DNA of 64,000 nt from Carya illinoinensis (GCF_018687715.1 NC_056762.1:32910864-32974863); one strand, 5' to 3'. Counted from the stretch's first letter, positions 24,290 through 37,038 are shown. Notes: generated from the letters alone by a model not told the origin. Numbers and translations are program-made.

Positions 24290-25625
24290 TACAAATTGTA
24301 TATGTTTACAAAGGTTGGCTTAATAGGCCAAGGCTATACAATCTTGTTAATACAAGTCTAACAACTTAAAAACTATGTTATTAGTTTTTAAATTATGGTT
24401 ATATTTATAAATTTTAATTTACAACTTAAATTATATAATAGTTTGAATCCAAAAACAAATGGACCCAAGAATAATTTTTTAGCCCAATAGACCATGTGTA
24501 CCATTGGATTGGGCGAGGGGTGGGGTGGATGAGATGTCCACCCCCACCCCGTGAGGTGGGGCGAGGTGCGGGGGTATAAACACTACCCCCCACATATGTG
24601 GGTATTACCTCTACACTCAACGCTGTCATAAGCTTTACTCATGTCTAATTAAGGAACATATAACCTTTCTTCCCATTTCTTTTGTCTCAAAAAATAAATA
24701 AGTTTATATGCAATGAAAACATTATCAATGATTTGTCTCTCCAGAACAAAAGCACTTTGGGATTCAGATTTGATTTGAGGAAAAATATGTTTCAAGTCTA
24801 TTTGCAATCACTTCGGAAATAAGCTTGTAAGTGACATTACAAAGACTAATTGAGCGAATATTAGCAACTTTCGCATGAGATTTTTTCTTAGGAATCAATT
24901 TAATGAAAGTGTGATTTAAGTCACTTGCGAACCCACTAGTATTAAGCACTTGAATAACAATAGCAATTATGAAATTTCCTATGATATGTCAATATCTTCG
25001 AAAAAAGGGACTATACCATCTAGACCAGGTGCCTTTGTGGGATGCATTTGCTTCAAAACTTAAGTCACTTCTTCTGCAGAGAAAGGCATTGATAATTCCT
25101 CATTCATCTAACTTGTTACCATACTTTCAACTTGTGACAGGAATTCTATTGAATCATTTTGGCCAACAACTGAAAACGTTGACTAGAAGTAATCTGTTAT
25201 AAGTTTATCCCTCTTATCCCCTTCTTTCCATTCACCAGAATCATAATGCAACTTTAGGATTTTATTCCTTTATGGTTTTTGTCTAAGAGAAGTCTTGGAA
25301 TGGAAGTACTTTGAATTTTGATCTCCCTCTTGTAGCAAGAGTGCCTTAGATCTTTGCCACCACATAATTAACTCTCTCTCTATCTAGCCATTAATGCGCT
25401 TCATTTCTAGCTGACTGATGTTCATTAACATCAGAATATGTTGGATCAAAGGCTTGAATCTTTTGTAGTCTCAATTTTTGGAGTTGATGCTAGACATTTC
25501 CAAAGCTGGTCTTATTCCATTTATGTAAATCTTCTCTGTATTTGGAAATCATTTGAATCACTTCCCCCATGGTGTTTTGACCTGCATTGTGCATCCAAGT
25601 CTTCTCGATAATATTAGCACATTAC
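22196..25625 (-). pseudogene. LINE ORF2 remnant (RT, RNase H N-terminal part)
   Basis: From 25625 downward. The post-endonuclease linker reads GEVIQMISKYREDLHKWNK and GDQNSKYFHSK. The RT finger/palm is at 24949-24764 (FIKLIPKKKSHAKV.NIRSISLCN). RT motif A DMSKAYDS is at 24645-24622, followed across the MITE by VEWDFLE. The FADD catalytic motif is at 23860-23849 inside LLFADDNVIF. The 3' linker is at 23327-23106 (WRIGNEKSVKTFHDPWIPG). RNase H begins near 22338 (LNVDGVLFF...GAILRNEQGEV). Many stops and frameshifts. Non-functional. Confidence 0.8.
24138..24613. mobile_element. hAT-like MITE, 476 bp, inside LINE RT motif A
   Basis: Starts TAGGGGTG and ends in the complement of TAGAGGT. The 8-mer cactcaac flanks both ends (24130-24137 and 24614-24621). 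Ends are GC-rich and the core is AT-rich with an (AT)n run at about 24258-24286. Same family type as 13182-13925. No coding capacity. Confidence 0.8.
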
Positions 25626-25707
25626 TTTATATTCTAGTTTGAATTTCACGACTACTACTGCTTTTGCTTCTTTCCTTCTGTTACTGCTACTCCTACTACT
25701 TCTACTA

Positions 25708-25756
<49 letters not shown>

Positions 25757-26426
25757 CATCGTTTATCCTCAATTCTAGTATTTCTTCACTCCATTGATTT
25801 TACTCTACCAATATTATTTGACCAGTCATAATTGTTGAGAGGTTTTATTAAGAAAAATAATATTTGAAGTTTTAGAATGTGCAAATATCACGTACCTATT
25901 TGAAAAAATTGAGTATATTTAAGACCCATATGAAAAAAATATTTTATTAATAGTGAAAATACTTTTTTTTTTCAGAATGAGTGTGCAGAACTTGCACACG
26001 CAAGACTATATTTAATATCACTCATTATTTAAATTTTATATTTTAGTATATTTTTCATTTTAATATAATCATTTATTTGTACGTGTGTTGTTCTAAAGTT
26101 TATATGTATATTTTTTAAAAACCATATAATCATTTGTATAAGTGTATTTTTATTGGTCGTTAGTATTTTTCTAATATTATATATTTTCTAGTGTAAAGTA
26201 TGAATCTAGTTATGTGAAAAAGTTTATAAAAAATAATTTGTTTGGCCTGAAAAATAAGTTATTGATAACATTACAGTATATAATAGATCAAATATAGATA
26301 ACTGAACCCTCGATGATCACTTTGACAATATTAGAAAATGACGTTGATTAAAAAATCTTGCATACTGATCAGTGATAAATATAAAAATGTGATTTGGCAT
26401 CTAGAAAGCTAGCCTGCAAGAATAAC

Positions 26427-26496
<70 letters not shown>

Positions 26497-28159
26497 GAAT
26501 TTAGTTTGATTATTCTAATCATGTTATATGATTTTTATAATTATCAAATTAAAATATTTGATTTTCATAATGATCAAAACATTTACCTTATCTCACTTTC
26601 ATGTATTTTTTTTAATAAATAAGAATATATATTTTTTGTATTTAATTATAATTGATAATATATTAGAGACTTTTATTATGTCCTTATTAATATAATGTAA
26701 GATAATCAAGTTATATATTTCACTCGAGCAGAGGGACATAAACCCCTCCTCCCTTGTTGTTGAGGAGTTTGAGCATCATTTTTCTACTAGTTTACCTTGA
26801 TTGAATTCTCTCTAGTGGAGAAATCTGCAATCACAACCTTTACATTGATGCTTCTTGTTTCTTGTTTCAATTAGAATTTTTTGAGATATATTTTATATTG
26901 ATATTTCTGAAGGAAATTGAAAAGTTATTTGGATCAAATATTGTAAATGTAAGCAAAAAATAATTCTATTTTAAAACCTTTACACCTCACGTTATTCACA
27001 TGTTATAATTAAGTTTAGAAGATAAATTTTAAAATTTAAATTTTATAAATTAAATTATACCCTATGAATGAAGTATAGTGTAAAAGTATTCAAATGGTAC
27101 TACTCATAAGCAAATGATAAAGACCTTTTCTAAATAAAAAAAATAAAAAAATGCTTGATTTGCATAAAAAGGGGTCTTTTTTACCCTTTCTTGGTATCAC
27201 GAGTTTGTAATTAATTATTATCTAATAGCGATGCCCTTACTTTGTACTTCATATAGTTTTTTGGACAATGAAATTACTCTTAATTGAAACAGGCATAGAT
27301 TTTAAAAAGTTTTGAAATTGTCATAGTTTTCGAATGTCCAGATGATATAGCTTCAAGTCCTGTCAGGTCTATGAACTCTTGAAATGTGCTAACGTGATGC
27401 ACCTTGTAAACAGCAAAGGAGTTGACCATGTTGGATTGTAGGGGTTGTCATCTGAGAGTCAAATCAATACACACCAAAGTTAAGATGAACATTCCATTTG
27501 TGCTAAAGAGAGAAGTCATAGAATATCACATTGTGAGGATGAGAAAGAACGTGTGTATATTGGTGTATGTTGCATATTCATTTAATTTGTAGTGAGTTTT
27601 GTTAAGAGTTGTTATTGGGCTACATGTTATGATTAAGTGTAACTATCTACTTCAGTCTTCTTAAGGACATAATTGGCTTCTTTGTCCTTATGTTGTCTAT
27701 AGTTGGTTTTCGTTTTGCTCCGCCCATTTCATTCAGTCAAGACTAAGTCAAATTCAGTTATTGGCTATACTTTGTTATAAATCCTATGTAGACAAGTGGG
27801 CATGATTTTATTAAAAGAGTAGAAGCAGATGCGGGATGCAAATGGGGCTACCAATCCACCCACCCGCCTATATTGGGAAAAAAAAGTAATAATAATAATA
27901 AAAAAAAAAAACCTAACTTTCATTTCTTCCCTTCTCTCTCAATCCCTCCAGGTCCCGCTATCTCAATTTTCTTCATCTCCTCCTCCTTTTGAGTTTGTTG
28001 TTGATGCAGCCCCACAACACATCTCCTCCTCCTTCTCTTCTTCTTCCTCATCTTCTCTTATCCTCCTCCACATTATGGCCACGATTGGCCATGCTTCTCT
28101 ATCTTGAGCCACATGTCACAATGCAACCATGAGTTTGCTTACAAAACCATGGCTAAGAC
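25626..28159. other. AT-rich intergenic region with two long (ATT)n microsatellites
   Basis: The microsatellites lie at about 25707-25754 and 26428-26495. No gene is supported. 27829-28107 has a 92-residue plus-strand frame that is Ser/Lys-rich low complexity. A short GC-rich patch at 27826-27870 (ggggctacc.atccacccacccgcc) resembles MITE ends and may pair with 37376-37494. Confidence 0.4.
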
Positions 28160-28287
28160 TGTTAGACAGTGTAGAAATAAAGGAATTCATCTCATTATAT
28201 TTTATTGTATTGTAGTGCCTATATATACATGAAGGAAAGAATCAAAAAGAGAATAGAGTTTGTTATAAATGATAGTAGAGAATAACA
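28160..28287 (-). repeat. 3' LTR of the Copia element
   Basis: TG..CA, 128 bases. Differs from 37077-37204 at seven positions, all transitions. Contains the element-sense TATATATAGGCAC block. Confidence 0.85.
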
Positions 28288-31200
28288 ATATATTTTGATG
28301 GTGTATCTACAACATTGAGACTCGATCTGAAACAAAGGAACTTGTTAGCTACAAGGGGCTTTGTCAGTACATAAGCAATTTGATCTTTTGAACTGATAAA
28401 AGAAACTCTAAGAGTGTTAGTAGCCACTCTATCTCTCATAAAATGATAGTCGATGTCCATGTGCTTTGTTTTTAAATGATACATTGAATTGGTCGAGAGG
28501 TAGGTGGCTCCAAAATTGTGACACTATAAGGTAGGAGCTTCAGATGGTGAGACACCAAGGTCACAAAGCACAATTTGCAGCCAAACAACTTTAGCAACAA
28601 ATGAAGCAATGGATTTGTACTCTGCTTCAGTTGAGGACTTAGCCACTGTTTGTTACTTTTTAGAGCTCCAAGAGATGAGATGTTTGCCTAAAAATATGCA
28701 AAAACTAGCAGTTGATCTAGGATCATTGGGACACCCACCCCAATCAGCATTTGAGTAAACTTGAAGATTAAGACTAGATTTTGAGGCAAAAAACAATCCA
28801 CGATTGATGGTGGCTTTCAAGTATCTCAGAATGCATTTTACATCACTCCAATGAAGAACTCTGGGATAGTACATAAATTGGCAAACCTTATTAACTGAAA
28901 AAGAGATGCTGAGTCTGGTGATGGAAAGTAAACCACCTACAATGTTGTAGTACATTGTAACATCTTTAAATGTATCATGTTTTGATAGTTTTAAAGAGGC
29001 ATCCACGGGAGAGGACATGGGTTTTGCATGAAGCATGCGGCTATGGGCAAGGAGATTATTGATGTATTTTCATTGAGACAAAACAATGTCATCACTAGTG
29101 TAATCAACCTCAATGCCTAGAAAGAAGGATAAGGGTCCAAGATCTTTTACAAAAAAGGAAATTCTCAGGTCATGAATGAACCTGGTAATGGCAGACTGTT
29201 TTAAGGAGGTAATGACTATATCATCAACATATATAAGCAAATAAATTTGAATTGCATTGTGGGTATAAGAATAAAAAGGGACGGATTAGCTCGAGATTCA
29301 ATAAAACCATAGTTGAGGAGCTAGGAACTTAGCTAACCAAACCATACTCTTAGAGCTTGCTTAAGTCTGTAGATGGCTTTGTGGAGTTTACAGACATGAG
29401 TGGGCCAAGAACTATCAACAAAGCCTTGAGGCTACTGCATATTAAAAAAAAAAAAATTGTTAGTAAGCTATGCAAAAAAACATTTTGCATGTCTATTTGG
29501 CGCAAAGGCCACCCTCAAGGAACTGTTATGGACAGAATTAACCAGATTGTTGATGACTTCACTACAAGACCAAATTTATCATGAAAATCAACATGACCAT
29601 GTTGTTGATGAAAACCTTTTGCAACGAGACGGGCCTTCCTCCTTTCAAAGGATCCATCAGCAACTGTTTTTATCGACAACCTAGAACATTCGTGTGAGGA
29701 ATAGGAGGTACCAGTGTCTAAGTCTAATTTAGGAATAGAGCATCATACTCTTGGGACATGGCAACTTGCCATTTGGAGTGCTTAGCAGCATCAGAGAAAC
29801 TTGAAGATCATCTGGAACACCTGCAGAAACATTAAGACAATGACGAGTAGGATATGGTGTGGTTCCATCAGTGAATCTAAGGGGATAGGATAAATTAGTC
29901 TGGGCTCTAGTAATTATGGGGGGACAAGGTGGGACATGAAGAGAAGAGATGGGGATAGAAGAAGGAGAAGGTGCGATAGATGATAGAGTAGGTGATCGGG
30001 AGGAAGGGGATGACAATAATTCTAAGTTGGATGGATTTGATGAGGGAGGAGGGCCTGGGCAAAGAAGAGATGGGGCTGGATGTTGATCAATGGAACTCAG
30101 TGGAGAGCCCATGATAGAGGGATGTAAAATAGGCAAAGAGGTCTCAGTTGAAACAGATGGAGGTTGAGAATTATTGAGCCGAATTTTGGAGAAAGGAAAT
30201 GAGAGTTCATTAAAAAGAGCATCCCTAGAAATGTACAATCAATTTGTTTGAAGATCCAAACATTTTTAGCTTTTGTGGGATGGGCTGTAACCTAAAAGGC
30301 AAGAGATGGATTGAAAATTGAGTTTGTGAGATTTGTATGAGCGTAAGTTTGGCCAACACTCACACCTAAACACTTTGAGAAATTTATAGTTGGTATCTTT
30401 TTTGTAAATTATAAGTTGATTTATTTTGGAGGTCCGATGTGGGTAAAAGATCAATTACATATACGATCATTTCAAAGGCTTCGACCCAATAAGTGAAAGA
30501 AAGAGAGAATCGAGCTAAAAGTGTCAGGCCCATTTCCACTATATAACAATGATTTCTTTCAATAGGGTTGTTTTGTTGATGTGTGACAAGCCATGAAAAT
30601 CGATGAGTAATACCAAGTTGTTTACATATAATGGTAAGAGGTTTAAACGCACCACCACCATCTGTTTGTAGTGTAACTAACTTGGTATTAAAGAGACGTT
30701 TAATAAATGGTAAAAAGGAAGAGAAAATTTGAGTGACATCAGATTTTAATTTCATTGGAAAAAATCCAAGTGAAACGGGTGTAAGAGTCAACAAAGAGAA
30801 GATAATATCTATAACCATTTCATGAAACATAGTGGGCTGAGCCCCATAGATCAACGCATATTAATTCCAAAGGCCTAGTATAATGAGCTTGATTTGAAGA
30901 AAATGAAAACTGATGACATTTAGCAAGGGGACACTCAGGACATTGAAAACAAGATTATGTGGGGGAAAAGGGCAAGCACTTTGCATGCAATACACGAGAC
31001 ACTAATGCTAAGGAGGGATGCCCAAGCCATCGATGCCATTGATCAATGGAGGTTCTTACACCAACATGGACAAATGTGGACAACGGGGAAGACATGGCTG
31101 AGGGAAATATGTAGAGTCCATCATGCATTGGACTAGTGAGGAGGAGTTTCCTCGTCTGCTTATCCTTCACAAAAAAAAAAAAAATGACTGGAATGAAACT

Positions 31201-31462
31201 CAAAATAACAAGAGTTGTCAATGAAAAATTTAAGAACTGAAACAACATTTTTAGTGATAGATGGAACGTGCAATAAATTGCGAAGAAGAAAGGAAGAAGG
31301 GTTGAGGGAAAGCGAGGAGTCACCGAAGGTTTGGATGGGAAGACCCGTGTCGTCACCTACTCGAATTGTCTCACCACCTGCATATGCTTCAGAGGACAAA
31401 TTCAAGTTAGAGAGATCATTAATGAGATGATGAGTTGCCACATAATTGAGGTACCAAAATAA
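28263..31462 (-). pseudogene. Copia pol (protease region, integrase, RT, RNase H), broken
   Basis: From 31462 downward. The protease/pre-integrase block reads WYLNYVATHHL then DDTGLPIQTFGDSSL (31471-31160). The GAG-pre-integrase segment has IDQWHRWLGHPSLALV (about 31050). The integrase core is at 30854-30384 (LQTDGGGAFKPL). A Pro/Ser-rich linker is at 30238-29729. The RT start has RRKARLVAKGFHQQ (about 29620). The RT catalytic YVDD is at 29231-29220. RNase H is at 29036-28653 (YSNADWGGCPNDPRST). The C-terminal tail is at 28484-28263 (KTKHMDIDYHFMRD). Frameshifts and stops separate the blocks. Confidence 0.85.
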
Positions 31463-32232
31463 TATGAACATGCGGAATTGGAATCCTTTGAACCCACAAT
31501 CAATTTAAAAACTCATAAAAAAAACTAAAATCAAGTTAATAGGTGGAGAATCTAGACTAGTTAAGAATTAGTTTCAAGAACCTAGATTATATTAAAATAT
31601 AGACCCGTTGAAAAACTCGTCTCAAGAACCCAGATTATAAGGAGAAATGCCACAAAGGTTGTGATTTAACTTTGATAAGTTCAAACGTTCAATCAAGAAC
31701 AATAGGAAATAAACTCAACTCACAATGAATAAAATTCATCAATTTTATAAACTTTCATACACTCATAAACTGTGGCTACAAGGTGTTTAAATAACCTTTC
31801 CCAAAACATAACCCTAGCTAAAATAAGTCTCATTCTTTCCAAAAATACCATTAAGTGAATAGTATCACGGCTACAGTACTACTATAGTAACTTAGCCTAT
31901 TGAAACCCTAATTTAATTTCTAGACTAATTTCTATAACTAATCAAATAAGTCATTTTAATAAAATAAACACGTTCAAGGCCTTTAATCACATAAACATAA
32001 TAATATGCCCTAATTTATCTTACACTCTTTTGTAACTTGTATCACGTGGATAAGAACTAGATCTCCTTTCCTCAAACCCATCTGGAATATTAGGCTCTTG
32101 CTAAATTGATACCAAGTGGATTGCACTAATTCTTATATTACTTCCTTACTCTTTTTGTCTCTCGATCTTGTGATTGCCTCATTTGAAACTTGTAATGGAT
32201 ATTTAAGACTTAGTCCACCTTGGAGCCCATTA
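31463..32232 (-). repeat. 3' LTR of the nested Gypsy element
   Basis: Aligns with 35290-36088 throughout (ggaattggaatcc, aacccacaatcaatt, ggtgtttaaat). Starts TATGAAC where the other copy has TGTGAAC. Lacks a roughly 45-base segment present near 35742-35790 of the other LTR. Confidence 0.85.
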
Positions 32233-32330
32233 TTTCCCATTTTCTCAAAAGGATTAGACTTCGAATCTCCACCTGCATCAAAGGAAAAAAGATCAGTAAT
32301 ATTGAAAATAGTAGACACATGATACTTGCC

Positions 32331-34411
32331 TTAAAGATCCACTAAATATGAAATATTATTAATTTTTTCAACAATTTGAAAACGTCTATCCAAGCTATTT
32401 TTGTCATCAACAAGTAAATGTATTAAATTAAAATGAATAAGTGGATTGAAACCATAAACAACTTCAAAAGGTGAATAAGAAATAGTAGTATGCATGGTCC
32501 TATTATATACAAACTCTAATAATGACAAATGATACTCTCGCAAACGTTCAAACAACAATTCAATGAATGGAAAATGATACTCCCACAAATATTCATGAAA
32601 CACATCTAAAGTCTTCCTTATACCAAAATGATCACTCCAATTATATGCAACCTCAATAAATGTCAAACCATACTCCCAAAAGTGTTCATGCAATACGCCT
32701 AAACTCTTTTTTACACCAAAGTGACCACTTCAACTATATGCAAACTCGGTGAATGGGAAATAATACTTCCACCACTGGTCATGCAACATTTCTAAGGTCC
32801 TCTTTACACCAAAATGTCCCATCAAATCACCTCCATTTGCTTCATGCACAAGCAACTCAAGCATAGAAATATTAGGTACAAAAAATGTATTCTCTCTAAA
32901 CAAGTATCAATCTATTCTATAGAACTTGCCAAACGATAGTTTCTCAAATATTCCATGCACACTATCAAAGTCAACATCATTAGCATGTAATTTTTTATTA
33001 TATTCAAATTTCAATAGCATCCAAAATGAAGATAAGGACATACATTCTTGCTAAAGCATCAACCACAAAATTTTACTTATTTTATGTGTACTTGATTACA
33101 TGAGGAAAAATTTCAATACATTCCTCCCACTTGGCATGCATTATAGTCAACTTACCTTGTGCTTTCAAGTGTATCAAGGACTTATGTTTGGTATATAGGA
33201 CAAATTCTTTTGGCCAAAGGTAATGTTGCCAATTCTCTAATGTTGTTACAAAATCAATTTGATGCTTTATTTCTTTAATAAGTGACAATCTACTAAGAAC
33301 ATCGTTAGGCAACACGACCCCATATCCCTACAACAAGGAGATAACAACACTAGGCAAAAATTCGTTAAGTTCATTAGTATTAAATTTGCCTTAACATAAA
33401 CTCACTTCTCTATTTATTTTTTTCACTTTGTTCACTCTCATTTTTCTTTTCACTCTCTTTTTCTATTTCACTCTTTTTTTTTTCTTTCACTCTCCTCTTT
33501 TTTTAAACTCTCAGGCTCACAATTGTTTTTCAACTCATTCTCTCTTTTTCTTGAGATTTCACTATTTCTTTCTTTCTTAATCTCACTCTCACTTTTTCTT
33601 TTTTGCTCAACCTCACTTTTACTCTCTTTTTTTTTTTATCAATCTCAGTTTCACTCTTTTTTTTTTCATCAACCTTACTTTCACTCTTTCTTTTTTTATC
33701 AACCTTATTTTTTAACTTCAGTTGATCCTCATGGACCTGTTTTGTGGTTAAAGGAACAAGCTTGATTGTTTTACCATCATTTACAAAGCTATATATGTTA
33801 TTGACCCTATCATGAATCACCCTTCTATCATACTGTCATGGCCTCCCTGACAAAATATAGCCAACATGTACAGGCACTACATCACAAAAGACCTCATCTT
33901 GATACTTTTCAATGAAAAAAGTAACTAACATTTGTCTATCTACCGTAACCTCTCCACAATCATTCAACCACTGCAATTTGTATGGTCGAGAGTGTTTCAA
34001 GGTAGGTAAATTTAATTTCTCAACTAAAATAGTGCTATCAACATTAGTACAACTCCCCCATCAATAATCATACTACATACCTTACTATTAATGTGGCATC
34101 TAGTATGAAAAATGTTCTCTCTTTGTTGCTTCGTATCATCCATTCTAATTTGTGTATTAAGAGCGCACCTGGCAACAAGAGACGCACCAAATTCTTCATA
34201 CTCATACCTCGTTCTCAATACTATATTTACGTCTCTTCCTATCTCTCCTACCTTGCAGATTTCTAATCACTGCATTTCGTTGATCCATCATATCCCTCAC
34301 TTCCCCTAACACCAAATTCAACCGTTTAAACTTTTGTTGTATGGACTACAACACAAAAAATGAATTATCTGCCATCCCCCTTAGTGATGAGCCACTCTTA
34401 CGAGACATCAT
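32331..34411 (-). pseudogene. Gypsy gag-pol remnant lacking RT and integrase cores
   Basis: A gag N-terminus starts at 34411 (MMSRKSGSSLRGMADNS, then EVRDMMDQRNAVIRNLQG). The middle of gag is missing, and the frame passes to protease at about 34218-34024 (QQRENIFHTRCHINSKVC, IIDGG). The linker at 33820-33530 is extremely Lys/Glu/Ser-rich after VPLTTKQVHEDQLKLK. The pre-RT motif [12 protein letters not shown] is joined directly at about 33245 to the RNase H block [20 protein letters not shown]. The integrase zinc-binding start MGHFGVKRTLEMLH is joined to the distal block FVYNRTMHTTISYSPFEVV through a 31-residue tandem repeat. Not functional. Confidence 0.8.
32578..32856 (-). repeat. Three 93-bp in-frame tandem repeats in the integrase remnant
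   Basis: Units start at 32578, 32671 and 32764, exactly 93 bases (31 codons) apart. Translated units are variants of HFGVK.TL..LH..FWEY..PFIE.AY.WS. One unit has a stop between AYS and SG. A partial 45-base match to the unit start also occurs at 32533. Confidence 0.8.
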
Positions 34412-35289
34412 AATGCGCTACGTAAAATAATGTTAGTGGAAAAAAAACCTCACACACTCCTTTACGTGTTTACACTCGAATAATGACACTCCACTTGTGT
34501 TTCACTCTTAATTGACTTTTTCCTGATAATGATCTCATACTTTCTTGCATTTTACCTCAATAGTTTTTCCACTCAAGTTCTTAAGAACTAGTTAAACTAA
34601 ATTAAGACAATACAACACTATTTTATTCCAACTAGTAAGTAGGTCCAAGAAACAAGAACAATAAACAAGAAAGGAATAAAATGATATGAAACTCAAGGGA
34701 ACTGAATTAGGGAAAGAGTAATTGCAAGACAATATATCAACTAGAATAATGTATTCATCCCTTTTGAATATAAGGCCCAATCAACAAATTTCTTTCTTTT
34801 TCTTTTGTTGTAACTATATAGCAATCTTTGAATATGCTACATTTTCTTTTGTTCCCTTCTCTCTCTCTCTTTTTTTTTTTTTTGAATTTTCTTTTCATTT
34901 CTTTTCTTTTCCTTACATTTAATCACAAATAGCAATATTCAATTATGACAATCAAATAATTGAATTTAAACATATAAAAATTAACAAGAAAATAAAAGAA
35001 AATAATAAAACGGAACTCCAAACAATTGACAATTCAAAGATGCAAAAATTCCTAGAATTTAGAAGTCCTAATTAAGCAAATTTTGGCAGCCCAAGAATAA
35101 GGAATTTTGGCCAACACCAAAAACCCTAAGACAAATCAATTCAGCAACCCTAGGATGAAGGAAATTTTTGCACTTTTTTTTTTTTTTTGGCAACCCTAGA
35201 ACAATAAAATCCTAGAATTAAATTTAAAATGCTGAAATTAAAAGATAGAATCAAACCTGATTGGAAACCTTGTTCTGAATATCAAATTA

Positions 35290-36088
35290 TGTGAACCCGT
35301 GAAATTGGAATCCCTTGAACCCACAATCAATTCGAAAACTCACCCAAGAAAGCCAAAATCAAGTCAATGGGTGGAGAATCTAGACCTATTGAGAACTCGT
35401 TTCAAGAATCTAGATTATATTAAAATTTAGATTCGTTGAAAAACCCGTCTCAAAAACCCAGATTACAATGAGAAATGCCACAAAGGTTATGATTTACTTT
35501 TGATAAGTTCAAACGTTCAATCAAGAACAAGAGGAGATAAACTCAACTAACAATGAATAAAACTTATCAATTTCATAAACTTTCATATACTCATAAACTA
35601 TGGCTACAAGGTGTTTAAATAGTCATTCCCAAAACATAACCCTAGCTAAAATAAGGCATATTTTTCCCAAAAATACCATTAAGTGAATAGTGTCATGGCT
35701 ACAGAATCGCTACAGTAACTTAGCCTATTGAAACCCTAATTCAACAAAATAAAACATATGTGGGGCAAGCATACTCAAACTCAATTATTCTAGACTAATT
35801 TTTGTAACTAGTAAAATAAGTCCTTTTAATAAAATAAATACGTTCAAGGCCTTTAATCCCATAAACATAATAATCGGCCCTAATTAATCTTGCACTCTTC
35901 TGTAACTTGTATCACGTGGATGAGAATTGGATCTCCTTCTCTCAAGCTCATATAGAATATTGAGCTCTTACTAGACTTGTCCCAATTCTTACATTACATC
36001 CTTGCTCTTCTTCGCTCTCAATCTTGTGATTGCCCCATTTGAGACTTGCAAAAAATCTTTAAGATTTGGTCCAGCTTGGAGCTCATCA
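35290..36088 (-). repeat. 5' LTR of the nested Gypsy element
   Basis: Begins TGTGAAC and ends gctcatca on the plus strand. Paired with 31463-32232. The interval 34412-35289 between this LTR and gag has a T-rich tract near 34870 and no other gene. Confidence 0.85.
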
Positions 36089-37038
36089 CAAACTGAGCCT
36101 GAAGATGGAGTTTGGGCAGAGTAATTTGCAGAAAAGGTTCTTGGTGCTTCAAGTTGGTAAGAATGGTTGAATCGATGGCGACATTGGAGCGCAATATGTT
36201 CGGCCTTATTGCATACTTGACAAGTGGGGCATTGAGCATTGTAGTGTTGGGAAGAGTTTGTTGCAAAGGGTGGTCTGCCACCACGACCATTGTAAGGGTA
36301 GCAACCTCAGCTACGACCTTGTCGTCGACCCCAAAAGAATCCTCGAACACATTGCTCTCGTGTGGAGAAATTGAAATTTGCAGATGGCTCAACAGAAGAA
36401 AGAACAAATTGGTTGGAGTGAGATAATCTTTTTTCTTAGATGAGAAGGAGTTGGTAATGTTCATGAGAGTAGATAGGTTCAACTCGTGTAGTGATAAAGG
36501 AGACAATGGACTTGTATAAGGATCCTAGTCCATTTAGCATATAGGTGACAAGCTCTTTGTCTGATAGGAACTAACAGTAGCAGCAAGAGAATTGGCAAGG
36601 AGACGCATTTTGCCAAAGTAATATGAGATTGTTTGCTCACCTCGTGTGAGGTTGGTGAATTGAAAACGGACTCAAAATTCTTTGGCCTAGGAATGGGAAG
36701 AAAACATAGAGGGGGAAGTCCATAGTTGATGGGTTGCGGTAGAGGATAAAACATGACCTAGAATGGATTCTGAGAGAGATGAGAAGTGTGTGCTTAGCAC
36801 AAGCTGGTCTGTACGATGCCATGATTGGAAAGCTGGATTGGGCAGGGAGAAATTCTAATGGATAGAGATATGAGCCATCAGCAAAAGAAAATAAATCCTG
36901 ACCTCGCAGGTAAGCTATAGTTTGCACCTTCCAAAGAAGGTAATTGTCGGTAGAGAGCTTGGTGGTAACAATGTGGGAGATAGATGAGACAACAAAGGAA
37001 GGAGGAGAGGGAGAAGGAAGGGAAGAAGAAGTAGCCAT
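36089..37038 (-). pseudogene. Copia gag, 5' part, broken
   Basis: ATG at 37038 lies 27 bases inside the primer site. The N-terminus MATSSSLPSPSPPSFVVSSI runs into the conserved KLSTDNYLLWKVQTIAYLRG of Copia gag and then FADGSYLYP. Frame changes occur near 36900 and 36640. The end is cut by the Gypsy insertion at 36088. No complete CCHC zinc knuckle was seen. The product would be the capsid protein of the element. Confidence 0.8.

Larger units (their letters stand above)
17340..25625 (-). mobile_element. L1-like LINE, 5'-truncated, with three insertions
   Basis: The minus strand carries the second half of a plant LINE ORF2: the linker after the endonuclease, RT, zinc-binding region and RNase H. 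It starts abruptly near 25625 in mid-ORF, which is typical 5' truncation. The 3' end near 17340 is followed on the element strand by an A-rich tail (tgaaaaaagaagaag). It is interrupted by a MITE at 24138-24613 and by an LTR-type insertion at 17712-22195, which itself holds a retroposon. No target duplication of the LINE was found. Confidence 0.75.
31463..36088 (-). mobile_element. Ty3/Gypsy deletion derivative nested in the Copia element
   Basis: LTRs of 770 and 799 bases enclose about 3.06 kb. The minus strand has a gag N-terminus, protease, a charged linker, the pre-RT start, RNase H and an integrase remnant. The RT core and most of integrase are deleted. A purine-rich tract (gagaaaatgggaaa, element sense) sits just inside the 3' LTR at 32233-32250. 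A degenerate primer site (TTTGATATTCAGAAC) lies just inside the 5' LTR. No clean target duplication was found. Confidence 0.8.

Noticed and set aside
25707..26495. Long ATT repeats considered as a possible array with function
   Set aside because: Plain trinucleotide microsatellites without spacers or conserved units.
27829..28107. 92-residue plus-strand frame
   Set aside because: Low-complexity Ser/Lys runs over poly(A) and (CTC/TCT) sequence.
31458..36093. 5-bp duplication around the nested Gypsy
   Set aside because: Flanking pentamers (aataa and caaac) agree at only two positions.
36112..36426. 104-residue plus-strand frame opposite Copia gag
   Set aside because: Shadow of the gag coding sequence on the minus strand.
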